Shown here: piece after piece, positions 31,009 through 39,144 of the stretch
How positions within the stretch are numbered: position 1 is the first letter of the stretch
How the letters are laid out: each line of letters opens with the position of its first letter
NCBI GenBank assembly: GCA_002310095.1
Contig: DBYH01000001.1
Coordinates: 22,854 to 61,997 of the forward strand
Source: Firmicutes bacterium UBA1191
GTDB taxonomy: Bacteria > Bacillota > Clostridia > Peptostreptococcales > Anaerovoracaceae
Direction: 5' to 3'
Length of the DNA stretch: 39,144 nucleotides
The notes under the pieces: model-generated
The model's database searches: none
Seen by the model: only the letters and a program-made list of their open reading frames with translations
What the model was told of the DNA's origin: nothing
Program-made: the position numbers and the translations under genes

Positions 31009-32427
31009 ATGAGGATCTACAACACACTGACGAGAAGAAAAGAGGAGTTCGTACCGCAGGAGGAAGGCAAGGTCAAGATGTACGTCTGCGGACCTACCGT
31101 GTACAACTTCTTTCACATAGGAAACGCCAGACCTTTCGTGGTTTTCGACACCATGAGAAAGTATCTGGAGTACAGAGGCTACAAGGTCAAGTTCGTTCAG
31201 AACTTCACCGATGTTGACGACAAGATCATCAACCGCGCCAAGGAGGAAGGCATCAGCGCGGGCGAAGTTTCCGAGAAGTACATCGAAGAGTATTTCAAGG
31301 ACGCGGCGGCCCTCAACGTCAAGAAGGCGACGGTTCACCCTAAGGTCACCGAGACAATGGATGATATAATCAAATTCGTGGCGGATCTCATCGACAAGGG
31401 CTACGCCTACGAGGTCGACGGCGATGTCTACTACAGAACGAGGATGTTCGACGGATACGGCAAGCTGTCGGGAAAGAACGTTGACGAGCTGCGCCTGGGA
31501 GCCAGCGAGAGGACATCATCCTCCGACGACGAGAAGAAGGAAGATCCGCTGGACTTCGCTCTCTGGAAGGCCCGCAAGGAAGACTCCGAGATCGCCTGGG
31601 ATTCCCCTTGGGGAATGGGACGTCCGGGTTGGCACATCGAGTGCTCGGCCATGTCCAAGAAGTACCTTGGCGACACTCTGGACATCCACGCCGGCGGCGA
31701 GGATCTTCAGTTCCCGCACCACGAGAACGAGATCGCCCAGTCGGAGGCACACAACGGCAAGCAGTTCGCCAACTACTGGATGCACAACGGATACATCAAC
31801 ATCGACGGCGTCAAGATGAGCAAGTCCCTGGGCAATTTCAAGACCGTTCGCGACCTGCTCACACAGTACGACGGCGAGGTCCTGCGTTTCCTCATCCTGA
31901 GCGGACACTACAGAGGACCTATCGACTTCAATCCTGAGATCCTCACACAGTCACAGAACGGGCTTAAGAGAATGCGCAACGCCAAGTCGAACCTGAAGCA
32001 TCTGATGGCCAACGGAGCCGACGGTGATATGACGCCGGCCGAGGCCGAGGCAGTCGAAGGATTCGACGCCTACAGGCAGAAGTTCATCGACGCCATGGAC
32101 GACGACCTCAACACGGCGGACGCCATTTCGGCGGTGTTCGAGCTCGTAACTGCTATCAACACAGCGGCCGGGGCGAACGCCACGAAGGCTTTTGCAAAGG
32201 CAGCAATGGACATTCTGATGGAGCTCGCGTCGGTACTCGGCCTTCTCCAGCAGGACGTCGAAGAGGAAGTTGAAATAGAACCTGAGATCCAGGCCCTCAT
32301 CGATGAGCGCCAGGCGGCCAGAAAGGCCAAGGATTACGCCAGAGCGGACGAGATCAGAGACCAGCTGGCGGCTCAGGGAATCACGCTGAAGGATACTCCT
32401 CAGGGTGTGCAGGTAATAAGGAACTGA
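31009..32427 (+). CDS. cysS: Cysteinyl-tRNA synthetase
   Basis: CysRS charges tRNA-Cys with cysteine. The 472-residue length is usual. The N terminus contains CGPTVYNFFHIGNARPFVVFD, with the zinc-ligand Cys and the class I HIGN signature. GWHIECSAMSKKYLG contains the second zinc-ligand Cys, and the His/Glu ligands follow in FPHHENEIAQSEA. KMSKSLGNF is the second class I signature. The C-terminal anticodon-binding helical domain ends with ARKAKDYARADEIRDQL. It follows the PHP gene without a gap and is followed by mrnC after 3 bp, the standard Bacillota neighbourhood. Confidence 0.97.
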   Translation: MRIYNTLTRRKEEFVPQEEGKVKMYVCGPTVYNFFHIGNARPFVVFDTMRKYLEYRGYKVKFVQNFTDVDDKIINRAKEEGISAGEVSEKYIEEYFKDAAALNVKKATVHPKVTETMDDIIKFVADLIDKGYAYEVDGDVYYRTRMFDGYGKLSGKNVDELRLGASERTSSSDDEKKEDPLDFALWKARKEDSEIAWDSPWGMGRPGWHIECSAMSKKYLGDTLDIHAGGEDLQFPHHENEIAQSEAHNGKQFANYWMHNGYINIDGVKMSKSLGNFKTVRDLLTQYDGEVLRFLILSGHYRGPIDFNPEILTQSQNGLKRMRNAKSNLKHLMANGADGDMTPAEAEAVEGFDAYRQKFIDAMDDDLNTADAISAVFELVTAINTAAGANATKAFAKAAMDILMELASVLGLLQQDVEEEVEIEPEIQALIDERQAARKAKDYARADEIRDQLAAQGITLKDTPQGVQVIRN

Positions 32428-32430
32428 CAC

Positions 32431-32820
32431 ATGGACGAACGCAAGGTCAGACAGCTCAATACAGACGTGCTGGCGTACATTGGGGACGCGGTTTTTGAGG
32501 TGTTCATCCGCGAGCTTATGCTCGAGGAAGGAAGACTGAGGGCAAACAGCCTCCACAGGTCAGCCACATTGTACGTAAACGCCCACGCCCAGGCGGCGGC
32601 CGTGCGCGGAATGCTGGACGACCTTACCGAAGATGAGCGGCGCATAGTGATGCGCGCGCGAAATCACAAGATCACTTCGAGGGCGAAGCACGCTGAACCG
32701 AAGACATATAAGTGGGCGACGGGATTTGAGGCCCTGATCGGGCACCTGTTTCTGACAGGGGAAGAAGAAAGGCTTGCCCGGATAATGAACAGAGCGGCGG
32801 AGATCATAGATGGCAAATAG
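32431..32820 (+). CDS. mrnC: Mini-ribonuclease 3
   Basis: Mini-III is an RNase III catalytic domain without the double-stranded-RNA-binding domain. It matures the ends of 23S rRNA in Bacillota. The 129-residue protein has the signature LAYIGDAVFEVFIRE with the catalytic acidic residues, and the second acidic motif TGFEALIGHLFLTG. Position directly after cysS is typical. The 3' end overlaps the next gene by 11 bp. Confidence 0.95.
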   Translation: MDERKVRQLNTDVLAYIGDAVFEVFIRELMLEEGRLRANSLHRSATLYVNAHAQAAAVRGMLDDLTEDERRIVMRARNHKITSRAKHAEPKTYKWATGFEALIGHLFLTGEEERLARIMNRAAEIIDGK

Positions 32821-33067
32821 ATACAAGAAAAAAAGACAAACCACGAACAAGACAAAGGACTGGATCACGGATTACTACCAGACCGGACGTGAGTTTGACA
32901 AAGAAAACCGCAGACGCCGGGAGGCGGCGGGCGAGAAGGAAGAAAAGGGTCTCAGAAACCTGAACGCTTTCGAGCTGACCTGCATCATAATCATCGCTCT
33001 GGCGCTCCTGGGCATGGTCATCAAATATTTCATTCTCGGACACGGATTCTGGGATTGGGGGATTTAA
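32810..33067 (+). CDS. Small single-pass membrane protein
   Basis: This 85-residue gene starts inside the end of mrnC (ATG 32810). The first 50 residues are very basic and charged (MANRYKKKRQTTNK, ENRRRREAAGEKEEKG), followed by one transmembrane helix (AFELTCIIIIALALLGMVI) and a short tail. No family recognised. The overlap implies translational coupling to Mini-III, and the basic N terminus could contact RNA or membrane phospholipids. That is speculation. Confidence 0.65.
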   Translation: MANRYKKKRQTTNKTKDWITDYYQTGREFDKENRRRREAAGEKEEKGLRNLNAFELTCIIIIALALLGMVIKYFILGHGFWDWGI

Positions 33068-33069
33068 GC

Positions 33070-33942
33070 ATGAGCAAAGCAGACGTTTTATTCGTGAATA
33101 TGTGCCGGGATATTCTGGACAACGGATTCTCCACGGAGGGGCAGACTGTCCGCGCCAGATGGGAAGACGGAACCCCGGCCCACACAATCAAGCAGTTCGG
33201 AGTGGTCAACAGGTACGACCTGAGGGAGGAATTTCCGGCCCTGACTCTCCGTCCGACATACATAAAGAGCGCCGTCGACGAGATGCTCTGGATATGGCAG
33301 AAGAAGTCCAACAGAGTCGAAGACCTGAAGAGCGGCGTATGGGATGAGTGGACAGACGAAGAGGGCACCATCGGCAAGGCCTACGGCTACCAGATGGGAG
33401 TGCCGTACAGATTCGCCCAGGGCGAGATGGACCAGGTGGACAACGTGCTCTGGCAGCTTAAGAACACGCCGTACTCCAGGCGCATCATGACCAACATGTA
33501 CAACTTTGCGGACCTCCGCGAGATGGGTCTCGAGCCGTGCGCCTACAGCATGACATTCAACGTCACCCGAGAGGAGGGCGGCGGAGCCGAAGGCAAAGGC
33601 GGCAGCGGCCGTTTCGTTCTCAACGGCATTCTTAACCAGAGGTCCCAGGACATACTGGCGGCCAACAACTGGAACGTGGTCCAGTACGCGGTCCTGATCC
33701 ATATGCTGGCCCAGGTCAATGATATGGTTCCGGGCGAGCTGGTGCACGTCATCGCCGATGCCCACATATACGACAGGCACGTGGACATCATCCGCGAGAT
33801 GATCGAGCGCCCTCAGTATCCGGCGCCGAAGTTCAGCCTGAATCCCGACGTGAAGGACTTCTACGACTTCACGACGGACGACATAACGATTACCGACTAC
33901 AAGAAGAATCCGCAGATCAAGAACATCCCTATCGCGGTATAA
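33070..33942 (+). CDS. thyA: Thymidylate synthase
   Basis: ThyA makes dTMP from dUMP using methylene-tetrahydrofolate. From ATG 33070 (RBS GGGGGA) the product is 290 residues. It shows the dUMP-phosphate arginines in SRRIMTNMYNFADL, the catalytic Cys in LEPCAYSMTFNV, and the block LNQRSQDILAANNWNVVQYA. A Gly-rich insertion (REEGGGAEGKGGSGR) lies between the catalytic Cys strand and the QRS motif, typical of the longer Bacillota ThyA. folA follows 40 bp downstream, coupling dTMP synthesis to regeneration of the folate it oxidises. Confidence 0.95.
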   Translation: MSKADVLFVNMCRDILDNGFSTEGQTVRARWEDGTPAHTIKQFGVVNRYDLREEFPALTLRPTYIKSAVDEMLWIWQKKSNRVEDLKSGVWDEWTDEEGTIGKAYGYQMGVPYRFAQGEMDQVDNVLWQLKNTPYSRRIMTNMYNFADLREMGLEPCAYSMTFNVTREEGGGAEGKGGSGRFVLNGILNQRSQDILAANNWNVVQYAVLIHMLAQVNDMVPGELVHVIADAHIYDRHVDIIREMIERPQYPAPKFSLNPDVKDFYDFTTDDITITDYKKNPQIKNIPIAV

Positions 33943-33982
33943 GCAAAAGGCAGACTGCCTTTGCAGATAAAAGGAGAATGAA

Positions 33983-34519
33983 GTGAACGCTATAGTTGCG
34001 ACAGACAGAAACTGGGGAATCGGCAAGAACAACGACCTTCTGGTCCACCTGCCGGGCGACCTCAAATACTACAAGCAGAAGACACTGGGCAAGTGCGTCA
34101 TCTTCGGGCAGAAGACGCTGGAATCACTGCCGGGCGGAAGGCCATTGCCTAAGAGGGATCACATCGTCTTAAGCGATGACCCGAAGTTCACGGTGGAGCC
34201 CCGGGAGGGTTACGCCTGCGACATCTGCCACTCGAAGGATGAAGTTCTGGAGCTGGCCGCCGAGTATGAAGCGGCTGCCAGGACTCTGGGTGAAGACCCG
34301 ACGGAGGCTGTGTTCATCTGCGGCGGGGCGTCCATATACGAACTCTTCTTTGACGAATGCGACGCATTCTATGTGACGAGGATCGACGAAGTGTTCGACG
34401 CCGACAGGTTCTTCCCGAATCTTGAGGCGAAGGGTTTCATCGTAACCTGGGAATCCGAGGAGCAGACCGACGAGGCGACGGGAATCAGATACACGTTCCG
34501 GAAGTACGAGCGGAGATAA
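33983..34519 (+). CDS. folA: Dihydrofolate reductase
   Basis: DHFR reduces dihydrofolate with NADPH to regenerate tetrahydrofolate. The start is GTG 33983 with AAAGGAGAATGAA upstream; a nearby ATG is out of frame. The 178-residue protein has the family landmarks NAIVATDRNWGIGKNNDLL, LPGDLKYYKQKT, the NADPH-binding FGQKTLESLPGG and ICGGASIYELFF. A short insertion of about 15 residues (EAAARTLGEDPTEAV) makes it longer than the 160-residue norm. It sits between thyA and rlmB and is probably in the same transcript. Confidence 0.95.
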   Translation: MNAIVATDRNWGIGKNNDLLVHLPGDLKYYKQKTLGKCVIFGQKTLESLPGGRPLPKRDHIVLSDDPKFTVEPREGYACDICHSKDEVLELAAEYEAAARTLGEDPTEAVFICGGASIYELFFDECDAFYVTRIDEVFDADRFFPNLEAKGFIVTWESEEQTDEATGIRYTFRKYERR

Positions 34520-34522
34520 GAG

Positions 34523-35269
34523 ATGTCCGAGATCATAGCGGGAAGAAACGCGGTGCTGGAAGCTCTCAAGTCCGGCCGCGAGATAGAAAAGATAAACATA
34601 CAGAAGACCGGCGACGGAGAGCATCCGTCAGGCTCGATCAAGCAGATCATCGCAAAGGCAAAAGAGGCGAAGATCCCCGTCTACCACAGCGACAAGGCCT
34701 TCATGGACAAGCTGCTGGACGGGGCAAAGGTCAACTGCCAGGGCGTAATCGCGACGGCTTCGGACTTCTCCTACTGTGAAGTGGACGACATGCTCGCCCT
34801 GGCCGAGGAGAGGGGAGAGAAGCCCTTCATCATCATACTCGACGGACTCGAGGACCCTCACAATCTGGGGGCGGTCATGAGGACGGCCGAGTGTGCGGGA
34901 GCACACGGCGTAATAATCCCGAAGCGGAGAAGCGTCTCCGTCAATGAGACCGTGCTGAAGACAAGCGCCGGCGCCGCCGAGCACATGCTCTGCGCAAGGG
35001 TGACCAATATCGGCAGGACCATCGACGAGCTCAAGGAGAAGGGCGTGTGGGTCTACGCCTGCGACATGGGTGATTCGCTCATATACGAGCAGGACTTCAC
35101 AGGATCCGTTGCTTTTGTAATAGGAAGCGAAGGATTCGGAATAAGCCGTCTGGTGCGTGAGAAGTGCGACTTCGTGGTCAGCCTTCCGATGAAGGGGCAG
35201 GTGAACTCCCTGAACGCGTCCAACGCGGCGGCGGTCGTAATGTATGAAGTTGTGAAACAGAGGTTGTAA
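34523..35269 (+). CDS. rlmB: 23S rRNA (guanosine-2'-O-)-methyltransferase RlmB, SpoU family
   Basis: RlmB-type SPOUT methyltransferases add a 2'-O-methyl group to a guanosine of 23S rRNA using S-adenosylmethionine. The 248-residue product has the N-terminal substrate-binding domain (IIAGRNAVLEALKSG) and the trefoil-knot motifs LDGLEDPHNLGAVMRTAE, FVIGSEGFGISRLV and SLPMKGQVNSLNASNAAA. It starts 3 bp after folA, and its stop overlaps the sigma factor start codon (TAATG). The usual yacP-like NYN nuclease gene between rlmB and sigH is absent. Confidence 0.94.
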   Translation: MSEIIAGRNAVLEALKSGREIEKINIQKTGDGEHPSGSIKQIIAKAKEAKIPVYHSDKAFMDKLLDGAKVNCQGVIATASDFSYCEVDDMLALAEERGEKPFIIILDGLEDPHNLGAVMRTAECAGAHGVIIPKRRSVSVNETVLKTSAGAAEHMLCARVTNIGRTIDELKEKGVWVYACDMGDSLIYEQDFTGSVAFVIGSEGFGISRLVREKCDFVVSLPMKGQVNSLNASNAAAVVMYEVVKQRL

Positions 35270-35913
35270 TGAACAAAAGCGAACTGATCTGTTCAATTGT
35301 AAATCCGGAGATCCAGCTGGCGGCGGAGGCCCAGGCGGGCGATACGCTGGCGGAGGAGACTCTCATCAGAAATTACTCGGGCATAGTCTATAAGAAGGCC
35401 CGTCTGTTTTTCATGGCGGGAGCGGACGCCGAGGACGTGGTCCAGGAGGGAATGATCGGACTGCTCAAGGCTGTCCGCAACTACGACGCGGAGAAGAACG
35501 CCTCATTCGGAACCTTTGCGGAGAGGTGCGTGACCAACCAGATCATCAGCGCCATCCGTTCAGCGGACCGCATCAAGCACAGACCCCTCAACACCGCTGT
35601 ATCCCTGGACAAGCCTGTGAAGCAGGACGGCTCTTCGGGCGGGGCGGACAATCAGGAGATCACTCTTGGCGATACCCTCAGCACCAATCCGGCCGACGGC
35701 CCGGACGAGATGCTCATAATCAAGGACGTAACCTACTACATCCTCAACAACGGAGACAACATCTTCAGCGATCTGGAGATGCAGGTCTTAAGCGAGTACA
35801 TGAAGGGTTTCACTTCGGGACAGATCGCCGAGCGACTCGGCAAAAGCAGCAAGTCCATCGACAACGCCCTGCAGCGCACCAGGAAGAAGGTCATCAACTA
35901 CCTCTGGAAATAG
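35269..35913 (+). CDS. sigH: RNA polymerase sigma factor, SigH (sigma-30) type
   Basis: SigH-type factors direct early stationary-phase, competence or sporulation transcription in Bacillota. The 214-residue protein has region 2 (NYSGIVYKKARLFF, AEDVVQEGMIGLLKAVRNYD, FGTFAERCVTNQIISAIRSA) and a region 4 helix-turn-helix (MKGFTSGQIAERLGKSSKSI, DNALQRTRKKV). The position after rlmB is the conserved SigH location. Start and previous stop overlap by one base. It may be a SigH orthologue retained in a non-sporulating lineage; the window shows no sporulation genes, so its role is uncertain. A terminator follows. Confidence 0.88.
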   Translation: MNKSELICSIVNPEIQLAAEAQAGDTLAEETLIRNYSGIVYKKARLFFMAGADAEDVVQEGMIGLLKAVRNYDAEKNASFGTFAERCVTNQIISAIRSADRIKHRPLNTAVSLDKPVKQDGSSGGADNQEITLGDTLSTNPADGPDEMLIIKDVTYYILNNGDNIFSDLEMQVLSEYMKGFTSGQIAERLGKSSKSIDNALQRTRKKVINYLWK

Positions 35914-35934
35914 GGCAGACGAGACAGAAAAGAT

Positions 35935-35960
35935 CCGCCGGACAGGCTCCGGCGGCTTTT
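35935..35960 (+). terminator. Terminator after the sigma factor gene
   Basis: CCGCCGGA - CAGGC - TCCGGCGG, perfect 8-bp stem, then CTTTTG. It ends the long xpt-to-sigH run. Confidence 0.85.
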
Positions 35961-36070
35961 GATTGCAATTCTTTAAATTCCTTTAGTTAACCGATATCGG
36001 CCGCCGAAAGTGATAAAATTATAACTGTAAAAAAAGGCTTATTCTGAGGGGAAAAGGATGGAGTTTGGAA

Positions 36071-37261
36071 ATGAAATGCACTTACTGCGGCAGACAACTG
36101 GATAAGGACGCGGAGTACTGCAGCCACTGCGGTAAAAAGGTGATCCACGTGCCGCCTGTCTTCACCATGACCGGGCTGGGCACGGACATCGCCACGGAGG
36201 CCATAAGAGACTACTCCGAGTGGGGATTCTACAACAATCCTGACGCTGAGCTGGATCCGGAGACGGGAAGGAAACCGGATTACACCTACAGCGCTCTTGA
36301 CGCGCTGCCGGACGAGAACCACATGAAGTGGGCCCGTGACTTCATTGAAGCGGACGAGAAGGAGCAGGAAGAGGAGGACTACAACGAAGACGAGTACTAC
36401 GATGAGGACGAATACTACGACGAGTCCGGGGCAAAGGCAGGACGGCGCGTTCCTGTCGCCCTGATCGTGATAGCTCTGGTCATTCTGGCGGGAGCAGTAG
36501 CGGTCGGTGCCTTCATGATGTTTTCGGACGACAAGTCATACGAAATAGATCTGGAATCGGTCATGACCGAGCCCAAGGTCGTAGGCTACGACGGCTTCGG
36601 CGAGATAGCCGCCGCCCCTGAGATCGATCAGGCCAAAGAGGAAGCATGGCTCGACGACGTGACCTTCGACGAGGAGAGGGAGGGCTTCAAGGAAGTTCTC
36701 GATACAGTGAAATATGTGCCGGACAAGACTGAAGACCTGTCCAACGGCGATGTGGTTACAATAACGGCCGAGTATGACAAGGCCCTGGCAGACGAAAAGG
36801 GTCTCAAGGTCGACGCGGGAATTATTAAATATGAGGTGAGCGGGCTTGAGATCGGCGAGGATCTGGCTTACGATCCGGACGCCTATCACGCCTACTACGA
36901 TGACTTCATCCTTCCGCAGAGCGACACAGTATATCTGACGCGGGAGGATATAGTCTACAGCACTGACGGAAGCGCTGATCAGACCCAGCAGGCCATCAAT
37001 GAGATATACGCCCGCCACGGTTATATTTTCAGCGGCGAATATTACAACAATCTTTTCAGAAGCTTCGCCTGGTACGAGCCAATGTACGACGCGGACAGCT
37101 TCGACGAGTCCTGGCTCAACGAATATGAGCGGGCGAATCTCAATCTGCTGACCCAGTACAGGAACGAACTGCAGAAGGCTGCGGAGGAGAAAGCAAAGGC
37201 CGAGGAAGAGGCAAAGAAAGCCAAAGAAGATACAAAAAAAACCAAGGAGAAGGATGATTAG
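36071..37261 (+). CDS. Zinc-ribbon membrane protein with a C-terminal YARHG domain
   Basis: From ATG 36071 (GGAG 7 nt upstream) the product is 396 residues. Residues 1-25 form a zinc ribbon (CTYCGRQLDKDAEYCSHCG). An acidic Tyr/Asp/Glu stretch (about 95-125) is followed by one transmembrane helix (about 136-158) and an outer domain. Near the end comes the YARHG domain (EIYARHGYIFSGEYYNN, FAWYEPMYDAD), a cell-wall-associated module found in clostridial membrane proteins. The last 40 residues are a Lys/Glu/Ala helix. The likely topology is zinc ribbon inside, YARHG outside. Function unknown. It is followed by a lipoprotein gene 26 bp downstream, probably co-transcribed. Confidence 0.8.
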   Translation: MKCTYCGRQLDKDAEYCSHCGKKVIHVPPVFTMTGLGTDIATEAIRDYSEWGFYNNPDAELDPETGRKPDYTYSALDALPDENHMKWARDFIEADEKEQEEEDYNEDEYYDEDEYYDESGAKAGRRVPVALIVIALVILAGAVAVGAFMMFSDDKSYEIDLESVMTEPKVVGYDGFGEIAAAPEIDQAKEEAWLDDVTFDEEREGFKEVLDTVKYVPDKTEDLSNGDVVTITAEYDKALADEKGLKVDAGIIKYEVSGLEIGEDLAYDPDAYHAYYDDFILPQSDTVYLTREDIVYSTDGSADQTQQAINEIYARHGYIFSGEYYNNLFRSFAWYEPMYDADSFDESWLNEYERANLNLLTQYRNELQKAAEEKAKAEEEAKKAKEDTKKTKEKDD

Positions 37262-37287
37262 TAATTGACTGGAGAGGGAGGTTTCAA

Positions 37288-37890
37288 ATGAAAAAAGCAC
37301 TGATAATGATTGTGTCCGTTATCATGGTTTTCTGCTTTGCAGGCTGCGGTGGAAGCAACGGAGAAGCGGAACAGAAAGACAATGTGTCTGAACCTAACGC
37401 GGGGATTGACGGAATTGTATTCGCAGTACCTGACGGCTGGGAAGAGGATGGTTCAGAACCTGACGTTTTCCTGGGATATAAAGGCCCTAATCCGGATTTG
37501 CAGTTGGGTATTAATGCCGTTAACGAAGCTCATCTGAATGACTATGGTGACGCGGGAGACGCGAAAACCGTTCAGGAGTATTATGATAAATACTACATTA
37601 TTTCAGACGAGGACGTTGCCCTTGGCACTTTTGATCTCGATGCTGTCGAAGTCTGCGGCGTAGACGCCAATTATGTGAAGCATAAAAATGGAGACAAGGG
37701 CTATGTCGACTTAAGCGTACAATGGCTATATGATGACGTCATATATGATGTATATCTCATGAATCAGGACGCTTATGATGAAAATGGAGACGTGATTCCT
37801 GATACGCCTGTCCTGAGTGATGATGAAATAGCAATGTTTGAGGACTTTGTGAAATCTATTCAGCCTGGTGACGGCAACAGCTTCAAATAA
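37288..37890 (+). CDS. Lipoprotein of unknown function
   Basis: The 200-residue product has a clear lipoprotein signal peptide (MKKALIMIVSVIMVFCFAGC). The mature domain begins near FAVPDGWEEDGSEPDVFLGY, a pattern like small PsbP- or DUF-type lipoproteins that bind or sense at the surface; I do not assign a family. GGGAGG precedes the ATG. It is the second gene after the YARHG protein, so a joint cell-envelope role is likely. A perfect palindromic terminator follows. Confidence 0.78.
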   Translation: MKKALIMIVSVIMVFCFAGCGGSNGEAEQKDNVSEPNAGIDGIVFAVPDGWEEDGSEPDVFLGYKGPNPDLQLGINAVNEAHLNDYGDAGDAKTVQEYYDKYYIISDEDVALGTFDLDAVEVCGVDANYVKHKNGDKGYVDLSVQWLYDDVIYDVYLMNQDAYDENGDVIPDTPVLSDDEIAMFEDFVKSIQPGDGNSFK

Positions 37891-37921
37891 TAAGTTTTCA
37901 TCAATATAACTATGCAGACAG

Positions 37922-37955
37922 AGACCCGGGAGAGCATGCTCTCCCGGGTCTTTTC
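37922..37955 (+). terminator. Very strong palindromic terminator
   Basis: A perfect 15-bp palindrome centred between 37936 and 37937 (arm AGACCCGGGAGAGCA) is followed by TTTTC. It isolates the lipoprotein gene from the tRNA-tuf unit. Confidence 0.9.
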
Positions 37956-37993
37956 GTCTGTTTGGCCGGAACTCTTTTGTTCATATATTTCCC

Positions 37994-38022
37994 TTGTAAT
38001 ATCGCTGCAGTTGTACTATACT
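37994..38022 (+). promoter_or_regulatory. Promoter of the tRNA-Thr/tuf transcript
   Basis: TTGTAA (37994-37999), exactly 17 nt, TATACT (38017-38022). It starts RNA about 10 nt before the tRNA. Confidence 0.75.
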
Positions 38023-38038
38023 TTTGATGTATGAGCGC

Positions 38039-38115
38039 GCTGACGTAGCTCAGTCGGTAGAGCACCTCATTGGTAATGAGGAGGTTCGGCGGTTCAAGTC
38101 CGCTCGTCAGCTCCA
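38039..38115 (+). tRNA. tRNA-Thr (GGT)
   Basis: Acceptor GCTGACG pairs with CGTCAGC. The D arm is GCTC-AGTCGGTA-GAGC, the anticodon arm CCTCA-TTGGTAA-TGAGG gives anticodon GGT, and the T arm is GGCGG-TTCAAGT-CCGCT. CCA is encoded at 38113-38115. It stands directly upstream of tuf, a common bacterial arrangement. Confidence 0.96.
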
Positions 38116-38119
38116 TTAA

Positions 38120-38153
38120 ATACTGTCCCGGGGACGCCCGGGATGGACAGTAT
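38120..38153 (+). other. Long hairpin between tRNA-Thr and tuf
   Basis: The outer stem ATACTGTCC / GGACAGTAT (9 bp, perfect) and the inner stem CGGG / CCCG form an extended hairpin with no T-tract. It probably separates or processes the tRNA from the tuf mRNA, or controls tuf expression. Confidence 0.6.
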
Positions 38154-38188
38154 GTATAATAACGTTATTTTACAGGAGGAAAAAACCA

Positions 38189-39144
38189 ATGGCAAAAGAA
38201 AAATTCGAAAGAACTAAGCCACACATCAACATCGGTACGATCGGTCACGTAGACCACGGCAAGACTACGCTGACAGCGGCCATCACAAGCGTACTGAACA
38301 GAAAGTACGGACTTGGCGGCGACGTAGCGTTCGACGAGATCGACAAGGCTCCGGAAGAGAAGGAAAGAGGAATCACCATCTCAACAGCCCACGTAGAGTA
38401 TGAGACTCCAAACAGACACTACGCTCACGTAGACTGCCCGGGACACGCCGACTATGTAAAGAACATGATCACAGGAGCAGCCCAGATGGACGGAGCTATC
38501 CTGGTAGTAGCTGCAACTGACGGCCCAATGCCACAGACCAGAGAGCACATCCTGCTTTCAAGACAGGTAGGAGTACCTTACATCATCGTATTCCTGAACA
38601 AGTGCGACATGGTAGACGACGAGGAGCTTCTGGACCTGGTAGAGATGGAAGTAAGAGAGCTTCTGGACGAGTATGAGTTCCCTGGAGACGACACACCGAT
38701 CATCAGAGGATCAGCGCTCATGGCCCTGGAAGACCCTACAAGCGAGTGGGCAGACGCCATCGTAGAGCTCATGGAAGCAGTAGACACTTACATTCCTGAG
38801 CCTGAAAGAGATACAGAAAAGCCGTTCCTGATGCCTGTAGAGGACGTATTCTCCATCACAGGAAGAGGAACAGTAGCGACAGGAAGAGTAGAGAGAGGAA
38901 CACTTAAGGTCGGCGAAGAAGTAGAGATCGTAGGACTTACCGAAGAGAAGAGAAAGGTAGTCGTAACCGGCGTAGAGATGTTCAGAAAGCTGCTCGACCA
39001 GGCACAGACCGGCGACAACATCGGCGCTCTGCTGAGAGGCGTACAGAGAACAGAGATCGAGAGAGGACAGGTCCTGGCTCATCCTGGAACTATCCACCCT
39101 CATACAGAGTTCAAGGGCGAGGTATACGTACTGAAGAAGGAAGA
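38189..39144 (+). CDS. tuf: Elongation factor Tu, 5' part (cut by window edge)
   Basis: EF-Tu delivers aminoacyl-tRNA to the ribosome as a GTP complex. ATG 38189 follows CAGGAGGA. The visible 318 residues start MAKEKFERTKPHINIGTIGH. They contain P-loop GHVDHGKT, effector-region ERGITI, DCPGHADYVKNM and the guanine motif NKCD, then domain 2 (GRGTVATGRVERG). The frame is open at base 39144, so about 80 C-terminal residues lie outside. Codon use is strongly biased (GTA, AGA), as expected for a very highly expressed gene. Confidence 0.98.
   Translation, partial: MAKEKFERTKPHINIGTIGHVDHGKTTLTAAITSVLNRKYGLGGDVAFDEIDKAPEEKERGITISTAHVEYETPNRHYAHVDCPGHADYVKNMITGAAQMDGAILVVAATDGPMPQTREHILLSRQVGVPYIIVFLNKCDMVDDEELLDLVEMEVRELLDEYEFPGDDTPIIRGSALMALEDPTSEWADAIVELMEAVDTYIPEPERDTEKPFLMPVEDVFSITGRGTVATGRVERGTLKVGEEVEIVGLTEEKRKVVVTGVEMFRKLLDQAQTGDNIGALLRGVQRTEIERGQVLAHPGTIHPHTEFKGEVYVLKKE

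Overview
The window looks like the chromosome of a Gram-positive anaerobe of the class Clostridia (Bacillota). The evidence is the gene order cysS-mrnC-thyA-folA-rlmB-sigH, a secA-prfB pair, an AddB-type recombination nuclease, BmpA/YufN-type nucleoside uptake, strong GGAGG ribosome binding sites, frequent TTG/GTG starts and a moderately high G+C content in the core genes. Genus cannot be read from the sequence. No phage structural genes, transposases or rRNA are present.

Layout, left to right. Positions 1-2476 hold the 3' part of secA and a complete prfB. 2663-3829 is an orphan beta subunit of a sodium-pumping decarboxylase, followed by a 74-bp tandem repeat block (about 4004-4373). A HAD phosphatase and an oppositely oriented adenine-PRT-like gene come next. 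5952-11333 is a nucleoside uptake operon: promoter, structured leader, variant purine riboswitch, BMP lipoprotein, double-ATPase subunit and two permeases. 11415-14834 is addB (no addA visible), followed by a hybrid sensor kinase with two receiver domains, two secreted proteins and, on the minus strand, an M29 aminopeptidase.

21340-25107 is the unusual part. A complete type II-like cas1-cas2 pair with all expected Cas1 catalytic residues stands without Cas9, Csn2, any other effector or a recognisable tracrRNA anti-repeat. Directly after cas2 are six 36-bp CRISPR-like repeats plus a half copy. The DNA between repeats is 296, 147, 206, 222 and 1220 bp long instead of about 30 bp. Three intervals read as internal fragments of protein-coding genes cut off at both repeats. 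One carries a small complete gene. One carries the 3' half of a GNAT acetyltransferase gene cut by the repeat, plus an intact alpha/beta hydrolase gene. The repeat has 9-nt complementary ends and an exposed AGGAGG in its loop. A good extended -10 promoter overlaps the cas2 stop codon and points into the array, and repeat decay is confined to the far end. Together this looks like a polarised, promoter-led cassette array built by a Cas1-Cas2 integrase: the layout of a CRISPR locus with the cargo logic of an integron. The acquisition and expression roles are inference; the architecture is seen directly.

To the right are a lipoprotein, a LytTR regulator with three helically phased sites in front of it and a membrane partner, two minus-strand tRNAs (Ala, Thr), a Lys/Glu/Pro-rich membrane protein, a DivIVA-like coiled-coil protein, and a plus-strand run of housekeeping genes: xpt, a PHP phosphoesterase, cysS, mrnC, a small membrane protein, thyA, folA, rlmB and a SigH-type sigma factor. 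A zinc-ribbon/YARHG membrane protein, another lipoprotein, tRNA-Thr(GGT) and the 5' part of tuf complete the window.
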